A stretch of DNA of 64,000 bases, taken from contig JAQGDQ010000003.1 of NCBI GenBank assembly GCA_030141605.1, positions 2,189,501 to 2,253,500 on the forward strand, written 5' to 3'. Origin of the DNA: Tubiluchus corallicola (taxonomy: Eukaryota > Priapulida > Priapulimorpha > Priapulimorphida > Tubiluchidae). Numbering within the stretch: the first letter of the stretch is position 1; each line of letters starts with the position of its first letter. Position numbers and translations under genes: made by a program. The notes beneath the pieces were generated by a model that saw only the letters and a program-made list of their open reading frames with translations, did not search any database and was not told the origin of the DNA. Positions 25,600-37,084 of this stretch are shown in pieces.

Positions 25600-26470
25600 A
25601 ACAGAACCTTTTCCAGTTGAGTTCAGTTGCAGATGCACCCAAGTTACCCATATACAAATTAAACCAAAATCAGCCCAGGTCAAATGTCGTAAAAACTTGA
25701 TTTCAAAACAGTCACCAACGTACCTACTCCTGGTTGAAACTGCATAAAAATCAATCATATTTTACTAGAAATGAAAATTCTGCCAAGCACTTTCATAATT
25801 GGACACGCCCTCACATGCACGCACGCACGCACACACACACACGCACACACACACACATACACATCTCTAGTCATTTTAAAGGCAATTTCAGTAATTGTTA
25901 AATCAACGTTTTATCATCGGACCTCTTGCTTGTAAAATTCTTTACCAGAATATGCTTCATTGTTAACAACATCGCCTGCTTTAAAAAAACTTAAACAAGT
26001 ACCTTCAATCACCTAGGAAATTAGTTACAATAAATCTATTTTTGATCTGTATTCATGTTTTCACATTTCCCAGTTAAGTGAGTGGCCACTAACATGTTTG
26101 GGACAATTTGTATACAAAAAACTTATCACTAAACCTTATAGTCAGGACCAGGAAAAAGTTTAACCTGAAATAAACTGTAACAGAAACTTTTTATTTGGGC
26201 TGAGTTGTACAATGTACACTCTGATTGGTAGCTCATGTCAGAAGTCAAATTAAATTAGCCCACGCAAAATGTCTCACATAACTATTTCTAAATACCTACC
26301 AGTACACCTGCTCTTAATCGAAATTGAATAAAAAACAGTCACATTTTGCAAAAAATTGGGGTTTGTCAAACAAAAATTCTAAAAGCAATTGCACTAAACT
26401 CTCTAGTCATTGTTAAAGCTATTAACACATTGTTAAATTAAGCTTTGTATGTTAGGTCACTGTTATTTTT
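25600..26470. repeat. Diverged tandem duplication upstream of COX7C
   Basis: Two stretches, roughly 25600-25930 and 26180-26460, share a series of short blocks in the same order: ACAGAA..TTTT, AATCAGCCCA against TTAGCCCACG, AAAACAGTCAC, CTCTAGTCATT, and AATTGTTAAATCAACG against CATTGTTAAATTAAGC. The first copy also carries a CA/CG microsatellite at 25811-25861. The duplication is old. It lies within 1 kb of the COX7C start and so may overlap its promoter. Confidence 0.5.
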
Positions 26471-26739
26471 TGGAGTTTAGGTAATAGTAGTAAAATAAAG
26501 GGAATATACTTAATGACATGTCCTTCCTTTAGAATTAGATCATACATGAATTATGAAATTTATTTCACAAGTAAAAATATAGTACAGCTGCAACAGTATT
26601 ACCAACAATTAGAAATTGTCGGTTGTGTGAGGGGAGTGTAGAAACAAGTGGTAATTTACACACTCTCTTACATACTAGAAGGTATTATTAGTTCATGAGA
26701 ACCTATAGAGGCATACGACTATTATATAACTATTACACT

Positions 26740-27125
26740 AATGCAATAAAACATGATGTAATGCCTGCGGTAGATAGGCTGGTCCAAGTAGTCCGGAGGG
26801 TACATGGGCTGCCTAAGTACTGCACCAAAATCTGGTCAGGAACTGAGCTAAGTTTATGTTAGTGGCAGTGTTCATTCTCCTTGTTTATTTAATAATAATA
26901 TAATTTAAAATGTCAATATACTTTGAACTGCTAAACACTTTTCAATGTGTTTTTAAGCTTGATTTTAATTGTAACTGGTACATTTATATGTATAGTTCAA
27001 TTTAATTACAGTTGCAAATTTGTTGTGCTAATTGTTTCTTAACTAATCTGTGCATAGTATAAAGGAAACTTTCATGTATACCAACAATATTTATAACCAA
27101 TAAAGATGTCTATGTCTATTAAATA
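26740..27125 (+). mobile_element. LINE 3'-end fragment
   Basis: This noncoding stretch ends in AATAAAGATGTCTATGTC, then TATT: a polyadenylation-like hexamer followed by a short direct repeat, as at the 3' ends of many CR1/L2-type LINEs. No coding part remains. Where it starts is uncertain. Confidence 0.4.
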
Positions 27126-27269
27126 AAATTATACATTCGATAAAACAAAATAATCATTAATTCTGAACTTAATGTATGTGTATATATACATTAATATATA
27201 TGCATATATATAAATTCTAAAAAAGCGTGTTTATATATATATAATATATACATAGATATATATATAGTA

Positions 27270-30200
27270 CATCTGCATCTACAGGACCAGTTAGGATCTG
27301 TCTTTCACATCCTGGTCAAAAATGGCAAGTACTAAAGGCTGCTAAAGATTTACACAAAAAGAAGGATTGCAAGGATATCTATGTAAATCCTGATCTCACC
27401 TGGCGTGAACGTGAGGACAATAAAAAGCTAGTCAGCGAACTAAAGTCAAGAAGGGCCAAAGAAGAAAAAGCTAAAATACATAAAAACCAAATAGTTAGCA
27501 TTGATGATGATAATATTACCCACTCTCCTATAAAGCACATTCTTCAGACCAGCATTCCGCATTCGTGCAGCAACAAGATGGAAATGCAATGGCAGCTTTT
27601 ACCGAAAGCAATTGTGTACCGATTTCCACGTCAGATGCAAATGACATGGAATCTGTCGAAAGGGAACTAGAATCTCCGGAACAAGTATGTGAAGATGATA
27701 GTGATGCAGGATCAAACCAAAAGACATCACATAAAACCTGCTTGCTACCTGAATTAAATCAACAATTACAACAAACTACTACCAGTCCTAGGAATAAAAC
27801 TTCAATTATCACTGGAATGATAGACCAGTATTTAACACCACCATTAACTCGCCTAAAATCGGTGGTTACGAAGAAAAAGTGACATTTGAACACCAACCAC
27901 TCAGCTGTAAATAGTGTATATATTTCTAATAACAGTGTGCAAACTAATACTGTAAATTTAATAGTGAAAAACAATGTGAAATCCGGTTCTGATAAACAAA
28001 AAAGTAAAAAGTGCAACTCTGAATCACTGAGAAAACCAAACCACAATAAAAATGTAAAACTGTTGTTTTCCAATGTTGACTGTTTAACAAATAAAATGCA
28101 GGATATAAAAATAAGATTACTGGAATTAAAACCTGACGTGATCTTCCTGTCTGAGATAAATCCAAAAAATGTTAGATATTCTTTGCAACACTCTGAATTG
28201 ATTCTGCCGGAATATGATATGTTCAGCAATTTGGATGAAAGAGGCATTGTCCTTTACGTGAGATCTGACTTGGCGCCAATCCAAGTTATGCATTTATCAA
28301 ATATTTTCACCTCCTCTTTATGGGTTAAGATTTTTCTGCTAAATGGTAAAGAAGTCTTATTTGGAGGCGTATACCGAAGTCCATCATCTGGTCATAAAGA
28401 AAATGAAAACCTGTTTAGATTGCTGGTACAGTTAAACAAAAGAAAAGAAAAATTGAAAGTCGTATGTGGAGATTTCAATTTTAGTAAAATAAACTGGAGT
28501 ATATGGAGTGCTTCTACACCAGAAATTAGCTTAGAAAACACATTCTTGGACACTTTACGTGATGGATATATGGAGCAGCTAGTAACCTTTCCAACTAGAT
28601 ATAGGGCTGGCCAAAATCCTACTTTACTATATTTATTGATTGTTAATAATCCGCACATTGTATCAAACCTACAGTCACATTTACCAATTGGTAAAAGTGA
28701 CCACTTAGTTATATCATGCAGCATTGAAGCTTCTTGGGAAGTTAAGATTACTAATTATAAGAAGTATAACTTTTACAGAGCAGATTATACAGCTATAAGA
28801 AACTACTTAAACTCAAAAGACTGGGATGTAATTTTTCAAGATAAAGACTTATTTGCCTGCAACAGCACATTGGAAGAAATATAGCATATAGTAAGAGATC
28901 TGTATGTACCAGTGCAAAAACAAGGCAATAGTCAAAAGCCAAAGTGGTTTAATAATGAAATAAAATTGAAACTTAGGCAGAAGAAAGCTGCTTGGAGAAA
29001 GCACCAAAGAACAGCTTCCCGTGCCAACTATGAACGATACGCTCGAACTAGGAATGATGTTACAACATTAGTTAGATCCGCGAGAAGAAATTTTGAACAA
29101 AAATTGTCGGAAGAATGTAGCAGTAATCCTAAAGCTTTCTGGGCATATGTAAATTCCAACTTAATGAAAAAAGAAAGGGTAAGACCCTTAAAAAGAGAAG
29201 ATGGTAGCATTGCCACCACCGATCAAGAACAGGCTAACGAATTACAAAATTTTTTCACATCTGTCTATACAAACGAAGATACAAGCCAAATTCCTCAGCT
29301 ACTACCAGTAACCGAGTACAAACTTGATGTGAGCAGTATCAGTGAATTAGAACTTAGTACAAAAATTAAAAAGATGAAGGTCAACAAATCTATGGGGCCT
29401 GATGGGATTTATGCAAGTATAATTAAGAACAACGAGGATATCCTTATAAGACCAATGCTACAGATAATGAACCAAACTTTATCCAGTGGTATATTACCAC
29501 CGAGTTGGAAAATGGCCAGAGTTTCTGCTATCGATAAAAAAGGCGAAAGAGATTTAGCAAAAAATTACAGACCTATCAGCCTGACATCAGTCGTTTGTAA
29601 ATTGCTAGAGGGAATACTAAGGAATAAAATCTACAACTTCATTACTGAACATAATCTCATGACAGTCAACATGGCTTCAGAACTGGCAGATCTTGTACTA
29701 CCAATGTATTAGTTTCTCTTGAAGAATGGATGGATTTACTTGAGAACAAAGGCGAAGTTGATGTTATCTATTACGACTTTTTAAAAGCATTTGATCGAGT
29801 ACCCCATCTGAGACTTCTGCAAAAACTTGAAGCATACGTAATTTGTGGTCACCTGCTAACATGGATTAATAGTTTTCTCTGTGGAAGAAGACAATGTGTA
29901 GTAGTTAATGGGCAAGAATCAGAATGGGCAAATGTGACCAGCGGTATACCACAGGGAAGTGTGCTTGGACCTATTTTATTCACTATTTACATAAATGATC
30001 TTCCTGAAGTTTTCAACTGCGGTAAGAGCCTGTTTGCAGATGACACGAAAATATATGGTAAAGCATGCTGCCTGGATGATTTTGAGGTCATGCAGAATAA
30101 TATTAATTATGCCGACCAATGGAATTTAACACTGAAAAATGTAAGCTCCTGACTGTTGGAAGGCATAGTACTGCAGGTCGTATATATAAAATGGCACATG

Positions 30201-31020
30201 GTCAAGGTTCTAAAGAAATTATAAGTGTCACAGAAGAAAAAGATCTGGGTATTACCATCGACGGTATGCTAAACTTTCAAACACATATAAACAACGTTGT
30301 CAATAAAGCACATGGAAGACTGACATTGATCAAACATAGTTTCCCTTACCTTGACGGACCTATGGTGACCAAACTATACAAATCAATGGTTCGTCCTATT
30401 CTGGATTATGGTGATGTGATTTGCAGCCCAAATCGTCAAGACATGATAAGAAAAATTGAAAGTATACAACGTCGAGCTACTAGACTTGTACCTGCCATTT
30501 CTCATTTACCGTAAGTTGCAAGACTTAAGATTCTGGGCCTTACAACTCTGAAATACAGACGCAAAAGACAAGATTTAATCCAAACATTCCGTATTCTTAA
30601 AGGCATAGAAACCATCAACAGTGAAATATTTTTTCACCGACAGACATATCATGGTATCAGAGGTCACTCCTACAAAATCAAGAACAGAACAGTTCCCCAA
30701 AGGTGGAACAGAAGAAGATTCACATTTGCAAGGCAAGTAATTAATGAGTGGAACAAGCTGCCTGACCATGTAATATAATCCCCCAATCCTGCCCAGTTTG
30801 AGTCTCGTCTCGATAGATTTTGGAAAAATAATGCTGAAAAATATATAGACCCCAGGTTGCCACAATGGCAACAAGAAACCCTATGCTTCGCTTCGTGATC
30901 ACAGTGTCGCCACCCATTATGTATTCTTAAATAGTGATAAAGTAAACAAGGAAGAATGGAGAGGTTTATAAGCTATGTATGCTGAACCTCTATCCTTCGA
31001 CGGTAACGGTAATGGTAATA
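27270..31020 (+). pseudogene. Long CR1-group LINE with ORF1 tail, endonuclease and reverse transcriptase
   Basis: The order is: ORF1 C-terminal domain (27286-27540, with QKWQVLKAAKDLH and PDLTWREREDNKKLVSELK); after a frame change, ORF1 tail 27565-27882 ending YLTPPLTRLKSVV; a TGA stop; then, in the same frame, ORF2. The endonuclease (about 28050-28730) has VKLLFSNVDCL, LSEINPK, GVYRSPSS, GDFNFSKINW and SDHLVISC. After one in-frame TAG at 28882 the RT follows, with motif A YYDFLKAFDRVPH, motif B GIPQGSVLGPILF and motif C FADD. Frameshifts lie near 29665 and 30120; late stops are at 30513 and 30776. The copy is nearly complete downstream of ORF1 and therefore fairly young. The 5' part of ORF1 is missing. 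The 3' end meets a TA microsatellite. Confidence 0.9.
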
Positions 31021-31216
31021 TAGCTATATATATATATATATATATATTTAAATTAATCCTAATCTCTTAATACTAATAATCATTATGTCTTGTTACATTA
31101 ATATAATAAAAATAGTTATATAATTCTTTTACAGGCCTCTGAACTAATTATATCATCTAATAATATGTAAGAGGAGTGTGTAAATGACCACTTGGCCCTA
31201 CACTCCCCTCACACAA

Positions 31217-34200
31217 ACTAAATTTGCCCACTGAAAATATTACTTTTATAATTGGGTTCTGTGTGAAATATAATATCATAGTTTACCTCGCCAGGGATTC
31301 CACCTTGGCTATGGGTACTTCGTCGAATCGCCGACGTTGCAAAATTCCTAGTCATTAAACTCAGTCTTCCTACAGTAGACATTCTAGCAAGCTAGTAATC
31401 AAATTCTCAAATCATGTACCATTAACCTTCAAGTACAGTGAAAATTTCTCAAATCGGTTTTCGTTTCAAAAAACGGAACACAGAAACCGTGTACTCGGGT
31501 TGACTTTATTTTACGCGCATGATGCAGTTGGTCTTAGATTAAGTCGCATACAATTACTCTTCCTAGGGTCTGAGATGCCTTACAATCTCGTTTGCAAATA
31601 CTTTTAAATAATTTCCCATTTCCTACAAATAAATTGTCTTTCTCAATACGTGTTATGTTTTGGATGAATGTTTTTATAAACAAGATAAAGCTTGTACGAT
31701 ATGATTTCCCACAATTATGACATTCTTTAAGTAGTACTGGCAAGTTATGAAAATATGATTTTATGTATAGACAGATCTTATACAGACAACCCGATTTCAC
31801 ACTTCCTGCTAATATAATGTAATTCACAATTCTTGTTGTTCCTTTCACAGTTCATTACCTTGAGTGAATTAGATAGAGAAAGCATGATTCCAGAATATGT
31901 GGGCTAACTAAGTTGAAACAGATGTGCAGAAAGGACAGTCGATATATTTTTATCAAGGCACAAAAAACAATAGTAAATTAATTGTAAAGGTCAATATAGA
32001 CACTATGTGTGTTCGTAAGTGAAAGCAAGCACAAAGAAAACTGGCAAAAGAATGACATGAGTCAGATGTATTCTTTAAGCTATTTTTATGAAGTCATGCA
32101 AGTATTATGCTTGTAACAAGCTGATTATTATTTATCTATTTTTGGCATAATGACTATCTTGTAGAAATATATAAACTATTAGTTGGTCCTGCCCTGCTGG
32201 CTACTGTTACAAGCTTATGATAGAGCTACAGCTTGGTGATCATTGAAGCATGAACTAATATATGTTGGCTTTGAGCAGTGATTCATGTTAAGCCAGTCTT
32301 GACAGAGCCCGCCACATGCTCTGGTTGTGTTGTTTTTCGATGTTGGTATTCTTACCTGGACTCTACCATTTGGGATAGTGTCACCACTGAGGTTTGTCAC
32401 TGTATGGACAGACAGTGTTTGGTGAGGCACCTTTACATTGCTTACAAGAACTCAGGTATGCATACCCTCTTATGTTGCCTTAAGAGACAAGTTTACTTCG
32501 GGAGTTCAACTTACGAACTAATGGTGGTAATAGTTAAACTAATTAGTCTTCATAAGTACGCTGCTCATGTAATGTGTTGCTGAATGCTGAGTTCACACTG
32601 GACTGTGTTCTTCCTCACAACTTTTATCTCCGACAACTGGAAATGACTCTTTAATGTTACGTTCTAGCGCAGAAGTTTACTCATCTGAAAACTGTGTGTG
32701 GGACTGATATGCCAAGCAGCAGCCAGCTTCCCTTTGTTTTATACTAACCTGATTGTATTTTTGATATTTGCTGATTGATATGTTGTTTAAATAAGTATGC
32801 AGACTTTATACCACAGTTTTTGTTTTTTCATTTACATTACTATCACAGAAATGGTTGATAACATAAAGAAAAACTGAAGTGTGTTTCAAAGTCAAAATTA
32901 CACTGGTGAGTTCCCACTATTCTGAATTATTTATTAATGCTAAAATTCCATGGTTGATCCCTGGTCTCCATGTTCTGACCCCCATAGTACCATCAGCCTT
33001 AAAGCTCGCGGCATGAAGATTTAGGATTAACAAACCTAAAGTCACTTTGAAGATTATGCTCATGTATTATTTACATATATCAAGTAAAGTTTTTGCCCCA
33101 GACCAGAGCTATCTTGTTACAATGCTATTAAGTAAGGATGATATTTTTATGCGGTTTGAAGGGAGTGAATACCTGGTATATGACTATGGAAATTGTTCCA
33201 CAATTTGACGCCATTATAATTGATGATGATGATAATAATAATCACAGGGTTGGTGATGATATTTATAATTATGGCAAATGTGGTAAAAATCTTCATTGGA
33301 ATTTTCGACGAAAAAGATGCAACCAATGCAAAACGCAAATTCTGTTAGTAGTGAATAATATGCCAAAAATTAATTATAGCTGTGGTAGTGACAGCAACAA
33401 GGAAGATCACAATAATGATGGGGGGTGATAATGATGATGATTGATGATGAAATCTGTGATTCAAATATATGACTAATGATCAATATAAATTGTGACAAAC
33501 AAAATTCCTTCTCTCTCGTGACATTCTTTGTAGCTTTGTGTGACTGCAGTTACATCACAAAAGCAAATTATGATATGTATATAGTAATGATAAAATTTAT
33601 AATAATGACAATGACAGCAACAGCAGCAATAATGGCACCCACAGCAACAAAAACCAAGATAACCAATATAAAACTCAGTATGAGGGACTTGAATTGAATG
33701 TAGCTAAATTACTTGAACTGCCAACAAGAAGTTAACAGTAAGTTTTGTAACTTTCCAAAAAGAGTAATCTTAATATTTTAAAAAGAATGGTTTCCTAATT
33801 AATCTCATCCATATGCAGAGCCTCTTATTTCACCACTAATTTTAAATCCAATCAATATTGTTCTTGCAACAAACGTTTCTTTTGTTACTATGGCATAATG
33901 AAATACTGTTCAAGTACAGATTAAAGAAGATAATGGCAGTTAATAAAGCAAGACACTATTTGAAAGTTGTATGAATGATATGTACTATTTTATACTAAAT
34001 TATTGGTAAATACAAGAACTGGAGCTTTGGAAATAAATGACAATCCGTTGCATAAATGGAATGGCTGAATAGGATAAAATTTGTGGATGTGGCTCAGTGT
34101 TCAAAACTTTGGAACATGTGTTGTTGCACTACATTTTTTGTGAAAATGAGAGACGATGGTTGTTTAGGTGCATGTTTCAGATGGAAGTGTGTGAGTTGGT

Positions 34201-34400
34201 TATTATATTGTTTCAAAAGATTGATTGTGGCAAAAAATCTTAGTGATATAATGAAGAGATATCGTGAGACTGGAAAATTAGTAAAGTGGTTTAAATTTAT
34301 TTATTTTGTTAGCCGCGTAACAGTCTTGCACTGCTCACCTTGCTACTTAATGTCACTTGATACTGTGATTATTAGCACTTCGTACATTACCTGTTAAACT
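31217..34400. other. Spacer with degenerate trinucleotide repeats
   Basis: I recognise no gene here. At 33215-33455 there are degenerate GAT/AAT trinucleotide repeats, which create Asp/Asn-rich open frames that should not be read as protein. A 104-codon minus-strand frame at 31534-31848 is followed about 20 nt later by AATAAA but matches no family I know. The rest shows nothing. Confidence 0.5.
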
Positions 34401-34401
34401 G

Positions 34402-36167
34402 AAACTTTTGCACCAGGGCAAAAATGGAAGGTTTTGAAAAAAGTCACAAATCTTCATAACAGAGAAGATAGCAAAGGAATATTCATTAATGCAGGAACGC
34501 CAGCAGAACATTAAGCTTGTTAAAGAGCTGAAGGAAAGACGTAAAAATGGTCAATTTGTTAAAATATCTAATGGAAAGATTCTGGTTCTTGATAGTTAAA
34601 AACCTGACTATCTAGTTCATTCTAGTATGACTGAAGCTAGTGATTCGTCTATTTCTGTAGCGAGCGATGAATTGCAAGATACTCAGGATTTCCCACTTGG
34701 TTCTACTGATGTTCAGAGACTGTCAGTTGAATCTATTAAGGTCAAGAGACCTTCACACAATTCTATCTCTGAATTTTCAACTGTGCAGTCCGTTGAGGCA
34801 AAGAAAGGTAGTGTGTTAGGTGATATTTCTGGCTATGTTACTCCTAAGCTGTCACATATTAAATCTGTTATTAGCTTAGGCCTTGACTTTCAGACTCCTC
34901 GTAATAATTGACAACTGTCTGTGAAGTCTAATTCTGTATATAATGTAAATACATTTACTTGCTTATACACTAATGCAAGAAGTTTAAATTCTAAGTTTCA
35001 TGAACTGGTTGCTCTTGTTGACATATATAACCAACTTATTTTAGGTATATCTGAAACTTTGTTCAATGAAAAGAAAGATTTATCTGAATTTTGTTTATCG
35101 GGTTTGCATAAACCATTTCGTCAAGATCGTCTTGATACATAGGATGGTAGTGGTGGTGGCGTTGTGTTATATGTGAGTACTGAGCTTGTAGCACAACAGA
35201 TTTTTCCTGCTGACGCTGAGAATTTTACTAATTCCGTATGGGTTGAAATTCAGCAAAGGCAATAAAAGAAATGTTGTTATTGGGTGAGTATACCGATTTC
35301 CTAATTCTAATGAAATAAAATTTAATGATTCTATGCTCTTTAATATTTTAAGCAATCTTGATTCTAAGGAAGTTATTATATTTGGATATTTCAATTATCC
35401 TGATATTAATTGAGAATGTTTGACAGCCTATTCTAAATCATCTTCTGATTTTCTGAATGCTACATTAGATGGTTTCTTTATTCAACATGTAAATTTTCCT
35501 ACATGTGATAAAAACATACTTGATTTAATATTCTCAACCAATGAGAATATTATTAGTGACGTTCAGTATGTTGGTAAGCTTGGTAGTAGTGATCATGTTT
35601 TTATTAGTTTTCAAATTGCTCTTGCTAGGGAGTATAATAGTTCTTCGCTTTTAGTTCCTCATCTAGAATACCGTGTGCAGCTTTGGAATCCCCATTTATC
35701 AGGAAGATATATTGCTAATGGAAGGTGTACAAAGGTGTGCTACAAGAATAATACTAGATTGTAAAAATTTGGAAAGATTAAATTATTGTAGTTTGACCAG
35801 GCTTGAATTAAGAAGAAACCGTGGAGGTCTTATTGAAGTTTATAAAATATTAACTCGAAAAGAAAACATTTTGCCCAAAAAATTTCCATAATTTAGTTGT
35901 TGATTCTGGAACTAGAGGACATAATTTAAAACTGTTTAAAGAGCGGTCTCGTCTTGAGATTCGTCAATATTCATTTTATGTGAGAGTTCCTAATGAATGG
36001 AATAATCTGCCTGGATTGCCGCACCAACCACAGTAAAGTTTAAATCGTTAATCGACAATTATTTTGCGGAAAAATATGGGGTTTCTATGAGTGTACTTGC
36101 TTAACCCCTGATCATGACAGTGTAATGGTATAACAGTAGGCACTGAACTGAATTGAAGAAAACTTTG
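34402..36167 (+). pseudogene. Deleted CR1-group LINE (ORF1 tail, endonuclease, RT C-terminus only)
   Basis: The element opens with the same ORF1 domain as the 27-31 kb copy (GQKWKVLKKVTNLHNREDS). The ORF1 tail at 34627-34911 ends YVTPKLSHIKSVI and stops at TGA, and ORF2 continues in the same frame: FTCLYTNARSLNSKFHEL and LGISETLF of the endonuclease, then several stops and frameshifts. Around 35640 the frame jumps to a C-terminal RT region (LLVPHLEYRVQLWNP, then VQRCATRIILDCKNL and NEWNNLPG), so the whole catalytic RT core has been lost. The 3' end carries an ACTGAATTGAA tail near 36146-36157. Confidence 0.82.
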
Positions 36168-36590
36168 TTTCAATTCAATTCAATTCAATTTCATTATATA
36201 TATATATACATATATATACATTATATATATATCTTGGTGGTAGTCTTTGAGTGCTGGATAAACATTGTGCTGTGATTGTATAATTTAATCTGGTTTGTGA
36301 TTATTTTAATTATATAGGTTTTGTGTTTTTACTAGTTCATTGTAGTTGTTGCATTAACTATTATTTCATAAGATCACATAATTTCTTATTAAATTTAAGT
36401 AGGCCATTTATGTAAATTGTAAAACTCATGTTTTTGCAGCATTGCATAATTTTATTTGCTATACTTTGAAATTGTACTTGTAGTTTAATTATTTTTTGTA
36501 ATTTTAATTTTTTGCCATGATACGGTTCGTATTTGTGCTATGAAATAAAATTCAATCGAATTGAGTTGAACTGAATTGAAGAAAACTTTG
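36168..36590 (+). mobile_element. 423-bp insertion with an ATTGAA-type LINE tail, bounded by a 24-bp direct repeat
   Basis: The same 24-mer (GAACTGAATTGAAG plus flanking bases) occurs at 36144-36167 and 36567-36590. The segment begins with the reverse complement of ATTGAA repeats (CAATTCAATTCAATT), passes through a TA microsatellite (36194-36232) and ends with ATAAAATTCAATCGAATTGA, a LINE-type 3' tail. It probably represents a second, 5'-truncated LINE end nested on the first. Confidence 0.5.
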
Positions 36591-37084
36591 CTTCGCATTT
36601 TCCAATTACTGTTTAGCGCAGGCAGCAGTAATGGCGTCTTTTATCTTAGTGAAAACTGTCCGAGGTATGATATTATACTTGAACTAGTTTAATGTTTGTG
36701 TCCATGATTTTACGACCAATTAACATAATTTTATAGCATCGTGCTTTTGTTTCTTCTACTTTCTCGTAATCAGGGTTTGTCATCAGGGAGTTGAACAGTG
36801 GTCATGACCAACGGCGCGTCGCCGAAAAACTTCTGCACTGTAAAACTAGTAAAAGAAAATTGGAAGGCATGTAAAATACTGCAAATAGCAGATGAGATAC
36901 TGTAATATGTAATGTCTCGGGCCTTATAGATTCGGAAATTGGTCGCAGTAAATCCAGTTATTTACTTTATATAATGATGATTTTGAAATGGATTAACATT
37001 AAAATTCAAGATTCAGTGTTAGTCTTCTTGAATTTACAAGCTTAGTGATAATGGTATCAGTATTCAATGTTGTGCCCTTCACCA

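Larger units (their letters stand above)
26623..31216. mobile_element. Long inverted-repeat element enclosing LINE sequences
   Basis: TTGTGTGAGGGGAGTGTAG at 26623-26641 is exactly the reverse complement of 31198-31216. Similarity continues inward with small gaps for about 150 bp (CAAGTGG, ATTTACACACTC, CTTACATA, TTAGTTCA, TTATATAACTATT). Between the arms lie a LINE 3' fragment, AT microsatellites and a long CR1-group LINE. The simplest reading is a DNA element with long terminal inverted repeats that later received LINE insertions. I found no transposase of its own and no clear target duplication. Confidence 0.65.

Noticed and set aside
27172-27270. Long TA/CATA tract as a possible regulatory or matrix-attachment site
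   Set aside because: It is ordinary microsatellite sequence at a LINE boundary, like those at 31023, 36194, 37995 and 50331.
27759-28247. 162-codon minus-strand frame
   Set aside because: It is antisense to the LINE ORF1/ORF2 junction; its hydrophobic look comes from the AT-rich complement.
33138-33428. 96-codon frame rich in Asp and Asn
   Set aside because: It is produced by degenerate GAT/AAT repeats, and the same region is open on the other strand as poly-Ile.
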